Positions 19,396-32,153 are shown, counted from the first letter of the stretch. The stretch is 64,000 nucleotides of DNA from Serratia sp. UGAL515B_01 (GCF_033095805.1 NZ_CP109901.1:3531766-3595765); one strand, 5' to 3'. The notes: generated by a model from the sequence alone, not told the origin. Translations and numbers: made by a program.

Positions 19396-19875
19396 TCAGT
19401 CTTTTGGTTCCAGCACCTGATTCTGCGTGTAGTTTTGAATACCTAAGCGTTCGATCAGGCTTAATTCTGTCTCCAACCAGTCAATATGCTCTTCCTCATC
19501 GGCTAAAACATCTTTCATCAGATCGCGGCTGACGTAGTCATGGATCGAATCAGCGTAGGCAATTCCTTCACGCAAATCTTTTGCTCCTTTAAGCTCAAGA
19601 TTGAGGTCGGATTTCAACATTTCTTCAATATCTTCGCCAATATTTAGTTTGCCAAGCTCTTGCAAGTTCGGTATCCCTTCAAGAAACAGAATACGTTCTA
19701 TGTAGCGATCGGCATGTTTCATCTCATCGATCGACTCGTGATATTCCTTGGCGTTGAGACGCATCAAGCCCCAGTTTTTGAACATTCGGGCATGCAGGAA
19801 ATATTGATTGATAGCAACCAGCTCGTTGCCGAGCAGTTTATTGAGGTGGGCAATGATTTTTTTATCGCCTTTCAT
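19396..19875 (-). CDS. bfr: Bacterioferritin
   Basis: A 159-residue heme-containing iron-storage protein that forms a 24-mer shell. The ferroxidase ligands Glu18, Glu51 and His54 and the heme-binding Met52 are at standard positions. The later [11 protein letters not shown] motif supplies the second Glu/His pair. It sits downstream of bfd. A MITE has landed just beyond its stop codon. Confidence 0.98.
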   Translation of the reverse strand: MKGDKKIIAHLNKLLGNELVAINQYFLHARMFKNWGLMRLNAKEYHESIDEMKHADRYIERILFLEGIPNLQELGKLNIGEDIEEMLKSDLNLELKGAKDLREGIAYADSIHDYVSRDLMKDVLADEEEHIDWLETELSLIERLGIQNYTQNQVLEPKD

Positions 19876-19958
19876 AGGTATCTCCTCTTGGGAAGTTCTA
19901 GAAGTGTAGAACCTATGAACAAAGAGTCAAAGAACCGCCTGACCTTTTAGTTTCCGAG

Positions 19959-20153
19959 TTAGGCAACTTTGTGTAGATGAATAATCGCAGCACGTTCCTC
20001 AAGCAGGATTTGTCTCGCCTGGCGCATACATTTACCGCAATCCTTACCGATTGGCACCAAGCTACGTAATTGTTTAATCGTATGGGGACCGTGTTGACGT
20101 ACTGCATTGCGGATCGCTTTGTCAGTCACTGCATTGCATAGGCATACGTACAT
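19959..20153 (-). CDS. bfd: Bacterioferritin-associated ferredoxin Bfd
   Basis: A 64-residue [2Fe-2S] ferredoxin that binds bacterioferritin and reduces its core to release iron. The four cluster cysteines Cys4, Cys6, Cys39 and Cys42 are in the fer2_BFD spacing. It lies 83 bp upstream of bfr on the same strand. A promoter with an embedded Fur-like site precedes it. Confidence 0.97.
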   Translation of the reverse strand: MYVCLCNAVTDKAIRNAVRQHGPHTIKQLRSLVPIGKDCGKCMRQARQILLEERAAIIHLHKVA

Positions 20154-20184
20154 AAGTGGGACTCACTGCATAATCTATTTCATA

Positions 20185-20213
20185 ATTCTAAGTGAGAATA
20201 GTTTCCATTTCAA
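20185..20213 (-). promoter_or_regulatory. bfd promoter with Fur-box-like operator
   Basis: On the minus strand TTGAAA (20208-20213) and TAGAAT (20185-20190) are separated by exactly 17 bp. The spacer contains a dyad, read on the plus strand as TGAGAATAGTTTCCA (20193-20207), that matches about 10 of 14 positions of the Fur 7-1-7 consensus. Iron-repressed bfd expression is known in enterobacteria. Binding here is predicted only. Confidence 0.62.
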
Positions 20214-20220
20214 TTAAAAT

Positions 20221-20248
20221 CAAAAAAGGGCACCGAAGTGCCCTCTTT
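20221..20248 (-). terminator. Terminator of the str operon (after tuf)
   Basis: The stem AGGGCAC/GTGCCCT with a 4-nt CGAA loop is followed on the minus strand by a run of six T. It lies 23 bp downstream of tuf. Confidence 0.9.
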
Positions 20249-20271
20249 TAATGCTCGTAAGTTACTTGCTA

Positions 20272-21504
<1,233 letters not shown>

Positions 21505-21526
21505 TCAATGTGTTAAACCCGAAAGC

Positions 21527-23635
21527 TTATTTACCACGGGCTTCGATAACGGCCAGAGCGACGTTGTTCGGCGCTTCAGCATACTTCAAAAACTCCATGG
21601 AGTATGAAGCACGGCCCTGGGTCTGAGAACGCAGGTCAGTAGCATAACCAAACATTTCAGACAGCGGAACCTGAGCGCGAACGGTTTTACCGGTAGCAGT
21701 ATCATCCATGCCTTCGATCATACCGCGACGACGGTTCAAGTCACCAATTACGTCACCCATATAATCTTCAGGGGTTTCAACTTCAACCTTCATTACAGGC
21801 TCAAGCAGAACTGGTTTGGCTTTCTTGAACGCATCTTTAAATGCGATAGAAGCAGCCAATTTAAACGCCAGTTCAGAGGAGTCAACATCGTGGTAAGAAC
21901 CGAAGTGCAAGCGCACTTTGATGTCAACAACAGGATAACCTGCCAGTGGACCGGCTTTCAGCTGCTCCTGGATACCTTTATCAACGGCTGGGATGAATTC
22001 CTTAGGAATCGTACCACCCACGATGTCGTTGACAAATTCGTAACCAACGCCGCCTGGAGGCAGAGGCATCATATCGATCACAACGTGACCGTACTGACCG
22101 CGACCACCAGACTGTTTGGCGTGCTTACCTTCAATGTCTTTAACCGTATCGCGGATCGTTTCACGGTAAGCAACCTGCGGCTTACCGACGTTTGCTTCAA
22201 CGTGAAACTCGCGACGCATACGGTCAACCAAGACATCCAAGTGCAGCTCACCCATACCCGCGATGATAGTCTGACCTGATTCTTCATCAGTCCATACGCG
22301 GAATGATGGGTCTTCCTTCGCCAAGCGGCCAAGAGCCATACCCATTTTTTCCTGGTCAGCTTTGGTTTTTGGTTCAACAGCAACCGAGATTACCGGATCT
22401 GGGAATTCCATACGCTCAAGAATGATCGGGTTAGCAGGATCACACAACGTATCACCGGTAGTTACATCTTTCAGACCGATTGCCGCAGCGATGTCGCCAG
22501 CACGAACTTCTTTGATTTCTTCACGCTTGTTAGCGTGCATCTGAACGATACGGCCCAGACGCTCACGCTGAGCTTTGACTGAGTTCAAAACGGTGTCACC
22601 GGAGTTAACAACACCCGAGTAAACACGGAAGAACGTCAGGTTACCCACGAATGGGTCGGTAGCGATTTTAAACGCCAACGCTGAGAAAGGCTCTTTGTCA
22701 TCAGAGTGACGAACCGCTGGGGTGTCTTTCCCATCGTCCAGCATACCGTTGATAGCTTCAACGTCAGTTGGGGCCGGCAAGTATTCAACAACCGCATCCA
22801 GCATTGCCTGTACGCCTTTGTTTTTAAACGCAGAACCACAGGTAACCAGGATAATTTCATTCTTCAGCACGCGCTGACGCAGAGCTTTTTTGATCTCTTC
22901 CTCGGTCAGCTCTTCGCCGCCCAGGTATTTATCCATCAGCTCTTCAGAAGCTTCAGCTGCAGATTCAACTAGATTCTGGTGCCACTCTTCAGCCAACTCA
23001 ACCATGTCTGCAGGGATGTCTTCATATTCAAAGCTCACGCCCTGGTCTGCATCACTCCAGTTAATCGCTTTCATTTTCACCAGGTCAATAACACCGGTGA
23101 ACTTCTCTTCAGCACCGATCGCCAGTTGCAATGGAACCGGGTTTGCTGCTAGACGAGATTTAAGCTGACCAACCACTTTCAGGAAGTTGGCACCCATACG
23201 GTCCATTTTGTTAACGAACGCGATGCGTGGCACTTTATATTTGTTAGCCTGACGCCATACAGTTTCTGACTGTGGCTGCACACCACCAACGGCACAGTAA
23301 ACCATTACTGCACCATCCAACACACGCATTGAACGTTCTACTTCGATAGTGAAGTCAACGTGACCAGGGGTGTCGATAATGTTAATACGATGCGGCTCAA
23401 ACTGTTTGGCCATGCCTGACCAGAAGGCGGTCGTCGCAGCAGAAGTGATAGTAATACCACGTTCCTGTTCCTGCTCCATCCAGTCCATGGTCGCGGTGCC
23501 TTCGTGCGTTTCACCAATCTTATGGTTTACACCGGTATAGAACAAAATACGTTCGGTAGTGGTGGTTTTACCGGCGTCGATGTGAGCACTGATACCGATA
23601 TTACGGTAACGCGCAATGGGTGTTGTACGAGCCAT
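21527..23635 (-). CDS. fusA: Elongation factor G
   Basis: A 702-residue translocase GTPase with G-motifs [17 protein letters not shown] and NKMD, then domains II-V ending in [11 protein letters not shown] and the C-terminal EF-G fold. It drives translocation and, with RRF, ribosome recycling. It lies in the str operon between rpsG and tuf, and the length is typical. Confidence 0.99.
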   Translation of the reverse strand: MARTTPIARYRNIGISAHIDAGKTTTTERILFYTGVNHKIGETHEGTATMDWMEQEQERGITITSAATTAFWSGMAKQFEPHRINIIDTPGHVDFTIEVERSMRVLDGAVMVYCAVGGVQPQSETVWRQANKYKVPRIAFVNKMDRMGANFLKVVGQLKSRLAANPVPLQLAIGAEEKFTGVIDLVKMKAINWSDADQGVSFEYEDIPADMVELAEEWHQNLVESAAEASEELMDKYLGGEELTEEEIKKALRQRVLKNEIILVTCGSAFKNKGVQAMLDAVVEYLPAPTDVEAINGMLDDGKDTPAVRHSDDKEPFSALAFKIATDPFVGNLTFFRVYSGVVNSGDTVLNSVKAQRERLGRIVQMHANKREEIKEVRAGDIAAAIGLKDVTTGDTLCDPANPIILERMEFPDPVISVAVEPKTKADQEKMGMALGRLAKEDPSFRVWTDEESGQTIIAGMGELHLDVLVDRMRREFHVEANVGKPQVAYRETIRDTVKDIEGKHAKQSGGRGQYGHVVIDMMPLPPGGVGYEFVNDIVGGTIPKEFIPAVDKGIQEQLKAGPLAGYPVVDIKVRLHFGSYHDVDSSELAFKLAASIAFKDAFKKAKPVLLEPVMKVEVETPEDYMGDVIGDLNRRRGMIEGMDDTATGKTVRAQVPLSEMFGYATDLRSQTQGRASYSMEFLKYAEAPNNVALAVIEARGK

Positions 23636-23732
23636 TTTATTCCTCTATTGCCTTAGGCGTTCAAGTTCAGTTAAGCCAAGCAGGTTAGCTTCTTGGAGCG
23701 CCCGCTTGGTTAGCATAACTACTACGTGGTAA

Positions 23733-24218
<486 letters not shown>

Positions 24219-24299
24219 TTAATTCAGGATTGTCCAAAACTCTATGAGTTTATTTTGACATTAAAGTGAAAATGTTTGGCCTTACTTAACGGAGAACCA

Positions 24300-24674
<375 letters not shown>

Positions 24675-24767
24675 TCAAAAAGCTCCTGGGTTTTGCTTCG
24701 TTTCTTGCTTCGTAAACACGTGATAAGTCCCCTCGTATGCACTACTGGCAAAGTACGAGGACGCAGA

Positions 24768-24796
24768 ATTTTATGGCTGACCTGTAGAGGTGTCAA
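24768..24796 (-). promoter_or_regulatory. P-str promoter of the rpsL-rpsG-fusA-tuf operon
   Basis: On the minus strand a perfect TTGACA (24791-24796) and TAAAAT (24768-24773) are separated by 17 bp. The surrounding TTCTTGACACC and TAAAATTC are as I recall for the E. coli str promoter. It lies about 95 bp upstream of rpsL. Confidence 0.9.
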
Positions 24797-24818
24797 GAAA
24801 TATACAACATTACTCGCA

Positions 24819-25106
24819 TTACCATGCCATTTGGCTGCGGTGCTTTACGGTTAATTCAACGAAATGAGTATAACCGATGACAGTAATATTGTGTGAAATA
24901 CAACCAGCCAGCCCTCTTGCATCAAGATCGTTCCGCAACGCATATAGCTTTGCTGGGGCATTAAGCAATAAATCAAGCCAGGCGCTGCCGGCAAGACCGG
25001 CGAGCACACCGTCTTGCATCAATAACAAGGCATCGCCTTCCTCGGTAAGCTTCAACAGTGCAGGGAGATCGCAGTGGGTAGGGGAATGGCTGAGAGTAAA
25101 CAGCAT
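24819..25106 (-). CDS. tusB: Sulfur relay protein TusB
   Basis: A 95-residue DsrH-family protein, same length as E. coli TusB, ending in the conserved VELTVKHRSQMAW. With TusC and TusD it forms the heterohexamer that passes persulfide sulfur from TusA to TusE and MnmA for 2-thiouridine of tRNA wobble positions. It is the last gene of a yheO-tusDCB operon. Confidence 0.95.
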   Translation of the reverse strand: MLFTLSHSPTHCDLPALLKLTEEGDALLLMQDGVLAGLAGSAWLDLLLNAPAKLYALRNDLDARGLAGCISHNITVIGYTHFVELTVKHRSQMAW

Positions 25107-25115
25107 TTGAGTATC

Positions 25116-25475
25116 CTAAAATGTCATTACGACATCGTAACTGGCCAGTTTCTGCCGTAACGCATCAGCGGGAAGAATCTCCGCGGCCAACACCCAATCG
25201 TTGACACTTTGTAAGCCACGTTCATGCAAAGCAGCTTCACAAACATAGACATGTTCAACGTCATACAACGGCAATAATCCGAAAGTAGCAATATAGTTTC
25301 GTGCCAAAATCTTTTCCGGTTGCTGACCGGGAAGCAACTGCAACACACCGTCGGCAATGAAAAAAACAGCGATGTCCTCGCTGAGTGCCGAAGTCGCAAG
25401 CAAGGCATCCAGTCCTTCCCTACCGGATGCATTACCATGCGGCCCGTGAGTAAAAACAAATGCAACTCGTTTCAT
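25116..25475 (-). CDS. tusC: Sulfur relay protein TusC
   Basis: A 119-residue DsrF-like protein ([26 protein letters not shown]) of the TusBCD complex. It lies 9 bp downstream of tusD and 9 bp upstream of tusB, so the three are tightly coupled. Confidence 0.95.
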   Translation of the reverse strand: MKRVAFVFTHGPHGNASGREGLDALLATSALSEDIAVFFIADGVLQLLPGQQPEKILARNYIATFGLLPLYDVEHVYVCEAALHERGLQSVNDWVLAAEILPADALRQKLASYDVVMTF

Positions 25476-25484
25476 ATTACTCTC

Positions 25485-25874
25485 TTAAAACTGCACAAGA
25501 CGGTCACAGCTCAGTGCAGCTTCTGCCAATGAACCTAAACCACTCAGGGTAAAACCAGCCTGTAGATTTGACGTAACCAGCTTAAGCTGCTCGGCTTCCT
25601 GTTCATCAGCCACTCCCCGACGCAGAGCAGCAGCCACACAAACGTTAAGTTCAATACCATGTTGCTGCGCTAGGGCAACCCACGCCCGTACCAGATCAAA
25701 CTCATCGTTCGCCGGAGACGTCAATTGGTTAGCATTCAGCACGCCTTCGCGATAAAAGAAGACGCAAGAAATTCGGTGACCAGCAGCCAATAAGGCCTGA
25801 GCGAACTGCCAAGCGCTGCTAGCCTGTTGTGAACCATAAGCAGGCCCGGTAACCAGTAGACAATAATTCAGCAT
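25485..25874 (-). CDS. tusD: Sulfur relay protein TusD
   Basis: A 129-residue DsrE-family sulfurtransferase subunit. The conserved [20 protein letters not shown] start and [10 protein letters not shown] segment are present; the latter holds the cysteine that receives persulfide in E. coli TusD. Its ATG overlaps the yheO stop (ATGA). Confidence 0.96.
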   Translation of the reverse strand: MLNYCLLVTGPAYGSQQASSAWQFAQALLAAGHRISCVFFYREGVLNANQLTSPANDEFDLVRAWVALAQQHGIELNVCVAAALRRGVADEQEAEQLKLVTSNLQAGFTLSGLGSLAEAALSCDRLVQF

Positions 25875-26596
25875 CAGCGCTCATTACCCAGCAGATCGCC
25901 ACTTTTAAACTGGCGGATATACAGATACACGGTATGTTTGGAGATATTCAGGCGGTCGGCAACCTGATTAATTGCATCCTTGATATCAAATATCCCTTTC
26001 TCATAGAGATTGAGCACTATTTGACGATTTTTCGCGTTATTCGACACATTGCGATCGGCATTCACCTCTTCGATAGTGAACTCCAGCGTCTGTGCCACCA
26101 AATCATCAACCGAGGAAGCAAAGTTGACCGAGGAAGCGACTTCTTGCGTTTCTGGCGGCATGAAAGTCTGAATGATCTGGGAAAAAGGCACATCAAGGTT
26201 CATGTTGATGCAAAGCAGACCAATAACGCGCTGCTCGCGATTTCGGATGGCTATCGTTACTGATTTCATCAGAACACCGCTTTTGGCACGAGTAAAATAG
26301 GCTTTGGAAACGCTACTGTCATCCCCCGCCATATCATGCTGCATACGCAGTGCAAGGTCAGTAATAGGAGATCCGATTTTACGTCCGGTATGCTCGCCAT
26401 TAGCGATTCTTACTGCGGAACATTTCAGATCTTCGAGCGAATGCAGCACGATCTCACAGTGCGCACCGATCAACATTGCCAACCCATCAACCACGGCTTC
26501 ATATGACTTCAGGATTTCGTAATCCGTCTGGCTAAACGGACGTTCATTCTGCAAATCAAGTTCGCTGGTTTCGCTGGATAAAAGCGAATTAGACAT
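25874..26596 (-). CDS. yheO: YheO family PAS/HTH regulator
   Basis: A 240-residue protein starting [16 protein letters not shown]. An N-terminal YheO-like PAS domain (about residues 20-130) is followed by a C-terminal helix-turn-helix ([22 protein letters not shown]). The frame opens four codons earlier, but 26596 matches the E. coli start. It is co-operonic with tusDCB. Its target genes are not evident from the sequence. Confidence 0.93.
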   Translation of the reverse strand: MSNSLLSSETSELDLQNERPFSQTDYEILKSYEAVVDGLAMLIGAHCEIVLHSLEDLKCSAVRIANGEHTGRKIGSPITDLALRMQHDMAGDDSSVSKAYFTRAKSGVLMKSVTIAIRNREQRVIGLLCINMNLDVPFSQIIQTFMPPETQEVASSVNFASSVDDLVAQTLEFTIEEVNADRNVSNNAKNRQIVLNLYEKGIFDIKDAINQVADRLNISKHTVYLYIRQFKSGDLLGNER

Positions 26597-26911
26597 CGGA
26601 GATACCACCTCATAGAACGCCTGGGCCAGGGGGCGCAGCTAAAACTGCTCATGCAATCACACCTGAAAGATATTCTGGTGGAGTACAGCCATCATCCACA
26701 GGTGAGAGGCCAAGAACAGTTTTAGATACATGCCCTAAGGGGCAGACGCATGATTCATAAGTTCAGACCGCGAGTCTAGCAAACTGCCAGATCAGAGTCC
26801 TTTTCTTTGCGCGTGTTATTGACGTTAAGCCCGATGCCAGCTAGGCGTCAAGCGATCAGTTAAGAGAGTATTAAACTTGTAGGGAATTTGAATGATGACT
26901 GGTTTGGAAGT
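26597..26911. other. Intergenic region between yheO and fkpA
   Basis: No gene is seen. A 9-bp inverted pair CTAAAACTG (26639-26647) and CAGTTTTAG (26717-26725) with a 69-nt separation lies just upstream of yheO. The region must hold the yheO promoter. Confidence 0.4.
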
Positions 26912-26943
26912 AAAAAACCGCCGCCAAGAAGATTATTGGCGGC
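26912..26943 (-). terminator. Terminator of fkpA
   Basis: The stem GCCGCCAA/TTGGCGGC with an 8-nt loop is followed on the minus strand by GGTTTTTTAC, 20 bp after the fkpA stop. Confidence 0.88.
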
Positions 26944-26962
26944 AGTTGATGAAATTAAGGAC

Positions 26963-27838
26963 TTACTTAGCTTTGGTATCGGTTGCTGCTTCGCTAGCTG
27001 CTTTTTCTGTCTTTTCGTCAGCTTTAGGTGCTGGTTTTATATCCAGTAACTCAACATCAAAGACCAGAGTGGAATTGGCTGGGATACCGGGAACACCTGT
27101 TTTGCCGTAAGCCAGTGCTGGTGGGATAACAAGCTTGATTTTACCACCTTTCTTGACATGTTTCAGTCCTTCGGTCCAACCTGGGATCACGCCGTCTAAA
27201 CGGAATGATAATGGCTCGCCGCGGTCATAGGAATTATCAAACACGGTACCATCGGTGAGGGTACCTTTGTAGTTCACCACAACAGTATCAGTGTCTTTTG
27301 GTGCTTCACCTGTCCCTTCCTTTTCTACCAGATACAGCAGACCAGACTCGGTTTTCTTCACGCCTTTTTCTTTGGCAAAGGACTCAGTGTATTTGGTTCC
27401 TTTTGCTTCATTTTCTTTCGCGTCCTGCTCCATCTTAGCCTGAGCAGAGGCTTTCACACGTGCTTCAAAACCTTGTAATGTTTTTTCAATATCTGCATCA
27501 TTCAGCTTGCTCTGGTTGGTAAACGCATCCTGAACACCAGCCAGCAACTGGTCTTTATCCAGTTTTATCCCCAGCTTTTCCTGCTCTTTCAGCGAGTTTT
27601 CCATATAACGGCCCAGTGAGGCACCCAGTGCATAAGCGGCTTGCTCATCGTCGTTCTTGAATTTTCCCGTGCTTGGTGCCTCTGCTGGTTTAGCTGCTTC
27701 CGCAGGTGCTGCTTTAGCTGCTTCTGCAGTTGCCGCAGCAGCGTCAGGTTTAGCTGCATCGGCCGCCATAACGTGAGTCACATTCAGAGCAAAGGCCATC
27801 GTGGTTGCAAGAAGCGTGACTTTAAACAAAGATTTCAT
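26963..27838 (-). CDS. fkpA: Periplasmic FKBP-type peptidyl-prolyl isomerase FkpA
   Basis: A 291-residue foldase and chaperone. The start at 27838 gives a clean Sec signal peptide (MKSLFKVTLLATTMAFALNV...VMA). It is followed by an Ala/Pro/Lys-rich stretch, an N-terminal dimerisation domain (about 55-150), and the FKBP domain with VVVNYKGTLTDGTVFD and VIPGWTEGL. The low-complexity N-terminal stretch and the Ala/Lys/Glu-rich tail make it about 20 residues longer than E. coli FkpA. The gene is in the sigma-E regulon in E. coli; a GAAACTT-16-TCACA sequence at about 27954-27981 is a weak sigma-E candidate. Confidence 0.95.
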   Translation of the reverse strand: MKSLFKVTLLATTMAFALNVTHVMAADAAKPDAAAATAEAAKAAPAEAAKPAEAPSTGKFKNDDEQAAYALGASLGRYMENSLKEQEKLGIKLDKDQLLAGVQDAFTNQSKLNDADIEKTLQGFEARVKASAQAKMEQDAKENEAKGTKYTESFAKEKGVKKTESGLLYLVEKEGTGEAPKDTDTVVVNYKGTLTDGTVFDNSYDRGEPLSFRLDGVIPGWTEGLKHVKKGGKIKLVIPPALAYGKTGVPGIPANSTLVFDVELLDIKPAPKADEKTEKAASEAATDTKAK

Positions 27839-28226
27839 CCATATCTCCAGTGTCTGAAGCGATGCCCCAAACAATCATTAAGTAAATTAACCAAGCTACT
27901 ATAACTGCCTGAACCTAATAAAACAGTCACACAGGTAATCAATCGAGTCAAGATGTGACCACTTAATCGTACATAAGTTTCAAACCGCGGCCTAGAGTCT
28001 ACACATTAGATATTATTAACGTAAGCAGTTTAGCCAGTTGGATACTCCGACCACTCGTCCTTCTTAATGGAATGATAGTTAACTGCTTTTTTAAGTTGCA
28101 CTGATATTTACTTTATTAGATACCGTGCTCTGAAACGCCACTTTAGTAAATTACACAGCACAAAGTCTGCTGCTACTGCTAACATAGATTCGGGATTCGT
28201 GATTTAACAGCACTAAAGGTAACATA
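27839..28226. other. Divergent fkpA / slyX control region
   Basis: This is 388 bp of non-coding DNA between divergent genes. It must carry promoters in both directions. Nothing besides the weak sigma-E-like candidate for fkpA was recognised. Confidence 0.5.
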
Positions 28227-28454
28227 ATGCACAACACAGGTGACGAGAGCTTAAAAAAACGGCTGGAAGAGTTGGAAAGCCGGCTGGCATTTCAGGAAAT
28301 AACTATCGAAGAGCTTAACCAAACCGTGGTGCGGCATCAGTTGGAAATGTTGAAATTGCAGGAGCAGCTTCGCCTATTGGTTGATAAACTGCGCGCCACT
28401 CAACCTTCGATGATCGCTTCACAGTCAGAAGAAACCCCACCACCACATTACTGA
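28227..28454 (+). CDS. slyX: SlyX family protein
   Basis: A 75-residue coiled-coil protein with the family signature [19 protein letters not shown] and the conserved C-terminus [10 protein letters not shown]. The function is not established. As in E. coli it lies between fkpA and slyD, tail-to-tail with slyD across a shared hairpin. Confidence 0.95.
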   Translation: MHNTGDESLKKRLEELESRLAFQEITIEELNQTVVRHQLEMLKLQEQLRLLVDKLRATQPSMIASQSEETPPPHY

Positions 28455-28455
28455 A

Positions 28456-28476
28456 AAAGGCCGCATAAGCGACCTC
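28456..28476. terminator. Shared terminator between slyX and slyD
   Basis: The imperfect stem AGGCCGC/GCGACCT with an ATAA loop is flanked by A-rich sequence on the left, which reads as T on the minus strand. It lies between the convergent stops of slyX and slyD. Confidence 0.7.
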
Positions 28477-28497
28477 TTTGTAATAAGAACATCTGGA

Positions 28498-29073
28498 TCA
28501 GTGGCAACCGCAACCACCGTTACCGCCACAGCCACCTTTCTTTTCATGGTCATGTTCGTGATCATGACCACCACAGCAGCCATCACCGTGTTCATGGTGA
28601 TGATCGTGCTCGCCGTGAACATGCCCGTGAGCCAACTCTTCTTCTGTGGCTTCACGGATTGCAACAACTTCCACATTGAAGTTCAGGTTTTGACCGGCAA
28701 GCATGTGGTTGCCATCAACCACAACATGGTCACCATCCACTTCAGTGATCTCAACAGGCACTGGCCCTTGATCGGTATCTGCCAGGAAACGCATGCCAAC
28801 CTGCAGTTCGTCAACGCCCATGAAAACGTCTTTTGGTACGCGCTGCACCAGGTTTTCGTCGTAGTTACCGTATGCGTCGTTAGCACCGACATGAACGTCA
28901 AACCGCTCGCCCACATCGCGACCTTCTAATGCTGTTTCCAGACCAGAAATCAGAGAGCCATGCCCATGCAGATAGTCCAACGGTGCACTCACCGGAGACT
29001 CATCAACCAAAACACCGTCTTCTGTACGTACCTGATAAGCCAAACTGACTACCAGGTCTTTTGCTACTTTCAT
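28498..29073 (-). CDS. slyD: FKBP-type prolyl isomerase and metallochaperone SlyD
   Basis: A 191-residue cytoplasmic protein. The split FKBP domain (LAYQVRTEDGVLVDESPV and later FNVEVVAIREATEEE) contains an inserted IF chaperone domain. The C-terminal tail of about 45 residues is dominated by His, Cys and Gly (HGEHDHHHEHGDGCCGG and onward). It binds nickel and supports hydrogenase maturation in E. coli. Confidence 0.97.
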   Translation of the reverse strand: MKVAKDLVVSLAYQVRTEDGVLVDESPVSAPLDYLHGHGSLISGLETALEGRDVGERFDVHVGANDAYGNYDENLVQRVPKDVFMGVDELQVGMRFLADTDQGPVPVEITEVDGDHVVVDGNHMLAGQNLNFNVEVVAIREATEEELAHGHVHGEHDHHHEHGDGCCGGHDHEHDHEKKGGCGGNGGCGCH

Positions 29074-29091
29074 GATATCTCCTACCGTTGG

Positions 29092-29195
29092 ATACCCGTC
29101 TTACTTGAAGCAGTAGGGGTGTTGGCTGCAAGCGCTCACCCCAGTCACATAGTCAGCCCTTGCCGCCTACCTGAAGCCCCAAGTACTTTGGGTAG
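29092..29195 (-). repeat. ERIC element (reverse orientation) upstream of slyD
   Basis: About 104 bp begins GATACCCGTCTTACTTGAAGC. It continues GTTGGCTGCAAGCGCTCACC and CCCAGTCACATAG, the complement of the ERIC core, and ends near GGGTAG. It is somewhat shorter than the 127-bp full-length form. Confidence 0.7.
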
Positions 29196-29271
29196 AAACT
29201 AAATCGGTGAAGATTGTATCGGAAATCTGCCTCAGTGTACCCTCCAGCATGAAAAATCACGGCAGATAACG

Positions 29272-29475
29272 CTATTCAGGGTGAAAAATACCGATCACCT
29301 GCTCTTGTGCGCGGACGTGTTTCTCAACCTGTTGCTCGGTCTGGCGCTGATAATGCTTACACTTGACACACTCCACCACCTCAACCTGATCTTCACGCCA
29401 CACCATCATCGAATCCATAGCGTTACAGCTTGGACACACTGCTCCGGCGATAAATCTTTTACGTGTTACAGACAT
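29272..29475 (-). CDS. yheV: YheV family zinc-ribbon protein
   Basis: A 67-residue protein (from the second of two ATGs) with two CxxC pairs, CPSCNAMDSM and CVKCKH, suggesting a zinc ribbon. It ends in the conserved EQVIGIFHPE. The function is unknown. As in E. coli it lies immediately downstream of kefB on the same strand. Confidence 0.92.
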   Translation of the reverse strand: MSVTRKRFIAGAVCPSCNAMDSMMVWREDQVEVVECVKCKHYQRQTEQQVEKHVRAQEQVIGIFHPE

Positions 29476-29538
29476 CATTAAGCTCCGAATTTTTTCGCTA
29501 TTGACGGGTATGGCTCACGGGCAACTGAGAGACAACGC

Positions 29539-31344
29539 CTAGTCTTCATCCCAGCCATCAAACTGCCGCTTTTCTTTTTGCATTTCACGGTGGAAAAGCT
29601 CTTCCAGTTCGCGCCGTGCTTCTTTAACACGTGAGATCTGCGCCACATCACCCTGGTGCGGTGGCATTAACTCTCGCAACATACGCATATCCAATCGCCG
29701 GAAGTGCTGTTGCGCGCGATGAGCCTGATGAGGATGCATGCCCAGCTCCATCAACGTTTTACGTCCTAGTTCGAGGGCACTGGAAAACGTTTCTCGGCTG
29801 AATTGTTTTACTCCCGCCTGTAACAGTTCGTGAGCCTCTACACGGCCTCTGGCTCGCGCCAGAATAGAGAGGTTAGGGAAATGAGTCTGACATAAATGAA
29901 CGATAGCCATCGTGTCTTCCGGTTCATTACAGGTAATGACGATGGATTTAGCCTTCTCTGCTCCCGCCGCACGTAACAGCTCCAACTCAGTAGCATCCCC
30001 ATAGTAAACCTTATAGCCATAACGGCGCAGTACGCCAACCGCACTGACATCGCGTTCCAGTACGGTAATGCGCATTTTGTTGGCCATCAGCAAGCGGCCA
30101 ACCACCTGCCCGAAACGGCCAAAGCCGATAATGATCACCTGGGGATCATCATCCTCTACATAGGGTTTTTCTTCATTTTCATCCTGAACGTTGTAACGAT
30201 GGGCAAGAACGCGATCAATTATTTGCATCAATAAAGGTGTCGTCATCATCGAGAGAGTTACAACTACCGACAACAATGCCAACTGTTTTGTATCCAGAAC
30301 ATGCTGAGTCGACGCTACTGAAAACAGCACGAATGCAAATTCCCCACCTTGACTCAGCACGCCAGAAAACTGCGTGCGTACGGCACTACGCAAACCGAAT
30401 ATGCTCGCCAACGAGTACAATATACTTGACTTAACGGCTATCAGGACAAAGACGCCTAATAGCACCTGCGCCAGATGGGTATAAAGTACGCCGATATTCA
30501 AGGCCATCCCTACCGAGATGAAAAACAGCCCAAGCAACAACCCTTTGAAAGGCTCGATAGCAATTTCCAGCTCATGGCGATATTCACTTTCGGCCAACAG
30601 CACTCCAGCGATAAACGTCCCCAGAGCCATCGACAGACCAAGTGTTTCCATGAACAATGCGGCGCCCAACACAACCAGCAGCGCTGCTGCCGTAAAGATT
30701 TCCCGCACGCCTGAGGAGGCGATATAGCGAAACAGTGGCCGCAGCAGGACGCGGCCACCAATCAGCATGCCACCGAATGCCGCTACCTTTATGGCGATGT
30801 CAGCCCAGTCGTCGCTGTTGCCTGCTCCTCCCGCCAAGAGAGGGATCAAGGCCAACGCAGGGATCACCGCCATATCCTGGAACAGCAGCACAGAGAAACC
30901 TAGCTGCCCCCCTTCATTGCGGTTCATGCCTTTTTCACGCATCAGCTGAAGCGCCATGGCCGTTGACGACATCGCCAGGCCAATACCACCAATCACCGCG
31001 GCCTGCCAAGCAAAATGGCTGAAGTAAAGCAACGTCCCCATTACCGCAGCGGTGATCAACACTTGCCCAGCCCCAACACCGAAGATCGAACGACGTAGTT
31101 GCCACAGCTTGGCCGGATTCAACTCCAGCCCGATGATAAACATCAGAAACACCACGCCAAGCTCTGAGAAGTGCAGTATTTCATCGACATCTCGGATAAA
31201 ACCCAATCCCCAAGGGCCAATGGCGATACCGGCGATCAGGTAGCCTAAAACCGCGCCTATCCCCAAACGGCGGGCAATAGGCACCGTAACCACGGCTGCA
31301 AACAGAAATAACAGAATGGCGCTGATTAGCGTTGCACCTTCCAT
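29539..31344 (-). CDS. kefB: Glutathione-regulated potassium-efflux antiporter KefB
   Basis: A 601-residue inner-membrane K+/H+ antiporter. About 12 membrane segments (residues 1-380) are followed by a cytoplasmic RCK domain ([16 protein letters not shown]) that binds glutathione and NAD(H), and an acidic C-terminus. It protects against electrophiles by acidifying the cytoplasm. The ATG at 31344 overlaps the kefG stop (ATGA); an upstream GTG in frame is less likely. Confidence 0.97.
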   Translation of the reverse strand: MEGATLISAILLFLFAAVVTVPIARRLGIGAVLGYLIAGIAIGPWGLGFIRDVDEILHFSELGVVFLMFIIGLELNPAKLWQLRRSIFGVGAGQVLITAAVMGTLLYFSHFAWQAAVIGGIGLAMSSTAMALQLMREKGMNRNEGGQLGFSVLLFQDMAVIPALALIPLLAGGAGNSDDWADIAIKVAAFGGMLIGGRVLLRPLFRYIASSGVREIFTAAALLVVLGAALFMETLGLSMALGTFIAGVLLAESEYRHELEIAIEPFKGLLLGLFFISVGMALNIGVLYTHLAQVLLGVFVLIAVKSSILYSLASIFGLRSAVRTQFSGVLSQGGEFAFVLFSVASTQHVLDTKQLALLSVVVTLSMMTTPLLMQIIDRVLAHRYNVQDENEEKPYVEDDDPQVIIIGFGRFGQVVGRLLMANKMRITVLERDVSAVGVLRRYGYKVYYGDATELELLRAAGAEKAKSIVITCNEPEDTMAIVHLCQTHFPNLSILARARGRVEAHELLQAGVKQFSRETFSSALELGRKTLMELGMHPHQAHRAQQHFRRLDMRMLRELMPPHQGDVAQISRVKEARRELEELFHREMQKEKRQFDGWDED

Positions 31345-31901
31345 CACAACCTCCCTTTATATTGCAGAGGGTTACGCAACCAATCATCATAAGCATCGGC
31401 ATGGGTACTCAACACTTCGGGCTTCTGACGGCGCGCCCAGTACACCACCATCGGCGTCAACCAGTGCATATGGCACATGGCAGCGGTCAGTTCAAAAGGA
31501 CGCAGGACATCCTCGATGGGATAACGGTTATAACCCCCGATTCGATAAGCTCCTTCAGGCTCGCCGGTGGTGATCACCGATCGCCAGTATTTACCTGCCA
31601 GTGCATTACCGCCAATACCACTGGCAAAACCACGGACCAGAACACGATCCAGCCACTCTTTCAACAGAGCTGGGCAACTGTAGGTATATAAAGGGTGTTG
31701 AAAAACAATAATCTGATGGTCACGCAACAGTTGTTGTTCGTGGTGAATATCAATAAAAAAGTCTGGGTAGTGTGCATATAAGTCGTGCACGGTAACGTGT
31801 TCCAATTGCTGTGCCGGCTTTAACAAAACCCGATTCGCTACCGAGTTCTGGGATTCCGGATGGGTATACAGCAGCAAAACCTTAGGTGGCTGCGACATCA
31901 T
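31344..31901 (-). CDS. kefG: KefB ancillary quinone oxidoreductase KefG
   Basis: A 185-residue flavodoxin-fold protein starting [23 protein letters not shown]. The [21 protein letters not shown] and [10 protein letters not shown] segments are typical of the KefF/KefG family. It is needed for full KefB activity. The longer reading frame upstream to 31922 is not supported by the family start. It is translationally coupled to kefB. Confidence 0.96.
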   Translation of the reverse strand: MMSQPPKVLLLYTHPESQNSVANRVLLKPAQQLEHVTVHDLYAHYPDFFIDIHHEQQLLRDHQIIVFQHPLYTYSCPALLKEWLDRVLVRGFASGIGGNALAGKYWRSVITTGEPEGAYRIGGYNRYPIEDVLRPFELTAAMCHMHWLTPMVVYWARRQKPEVLSTHADAYDDWLRNPLQYKGRL

Positions 31902-31978
31902 TCCCCTCCAAAGCGTCGTCATGCCGGCAGATTTCCGTTACCATGCAACGCAAAGACTGATAATTAGGACAGCATAAA

Positions 31979-32093
31979 CTCGTATTCTTCAAGCTGCTGC
32001 GCTGTTGGCTGCGTTCACTTGCTCCAGCCCTGACTCAAGTAAGCCCGTGAGGATGCACCAAATTGCAGCATAGCCGCAACTTGAAAGAAATAG
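31979..32093 (-). repeat. ERIC-like element between kefG and yheS
   Basis: About 115 bp with TATTCTTCAAGCTGCTGCG at one end, TTGGCTGCGTTCACTTGCTC in the middle, and GCCGCAACTTGAAAG at the other end. It matches the ERIC pattern in reverse but the termini are degraded. It lies between divergent genes. Confidence 0.6.
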
Positions 32094-32153
32094 GTGAGTG
32101 TCCTGTTAACGTAAACCGATTCAATTTAACATACTCCAAACATACGGCGCTTT

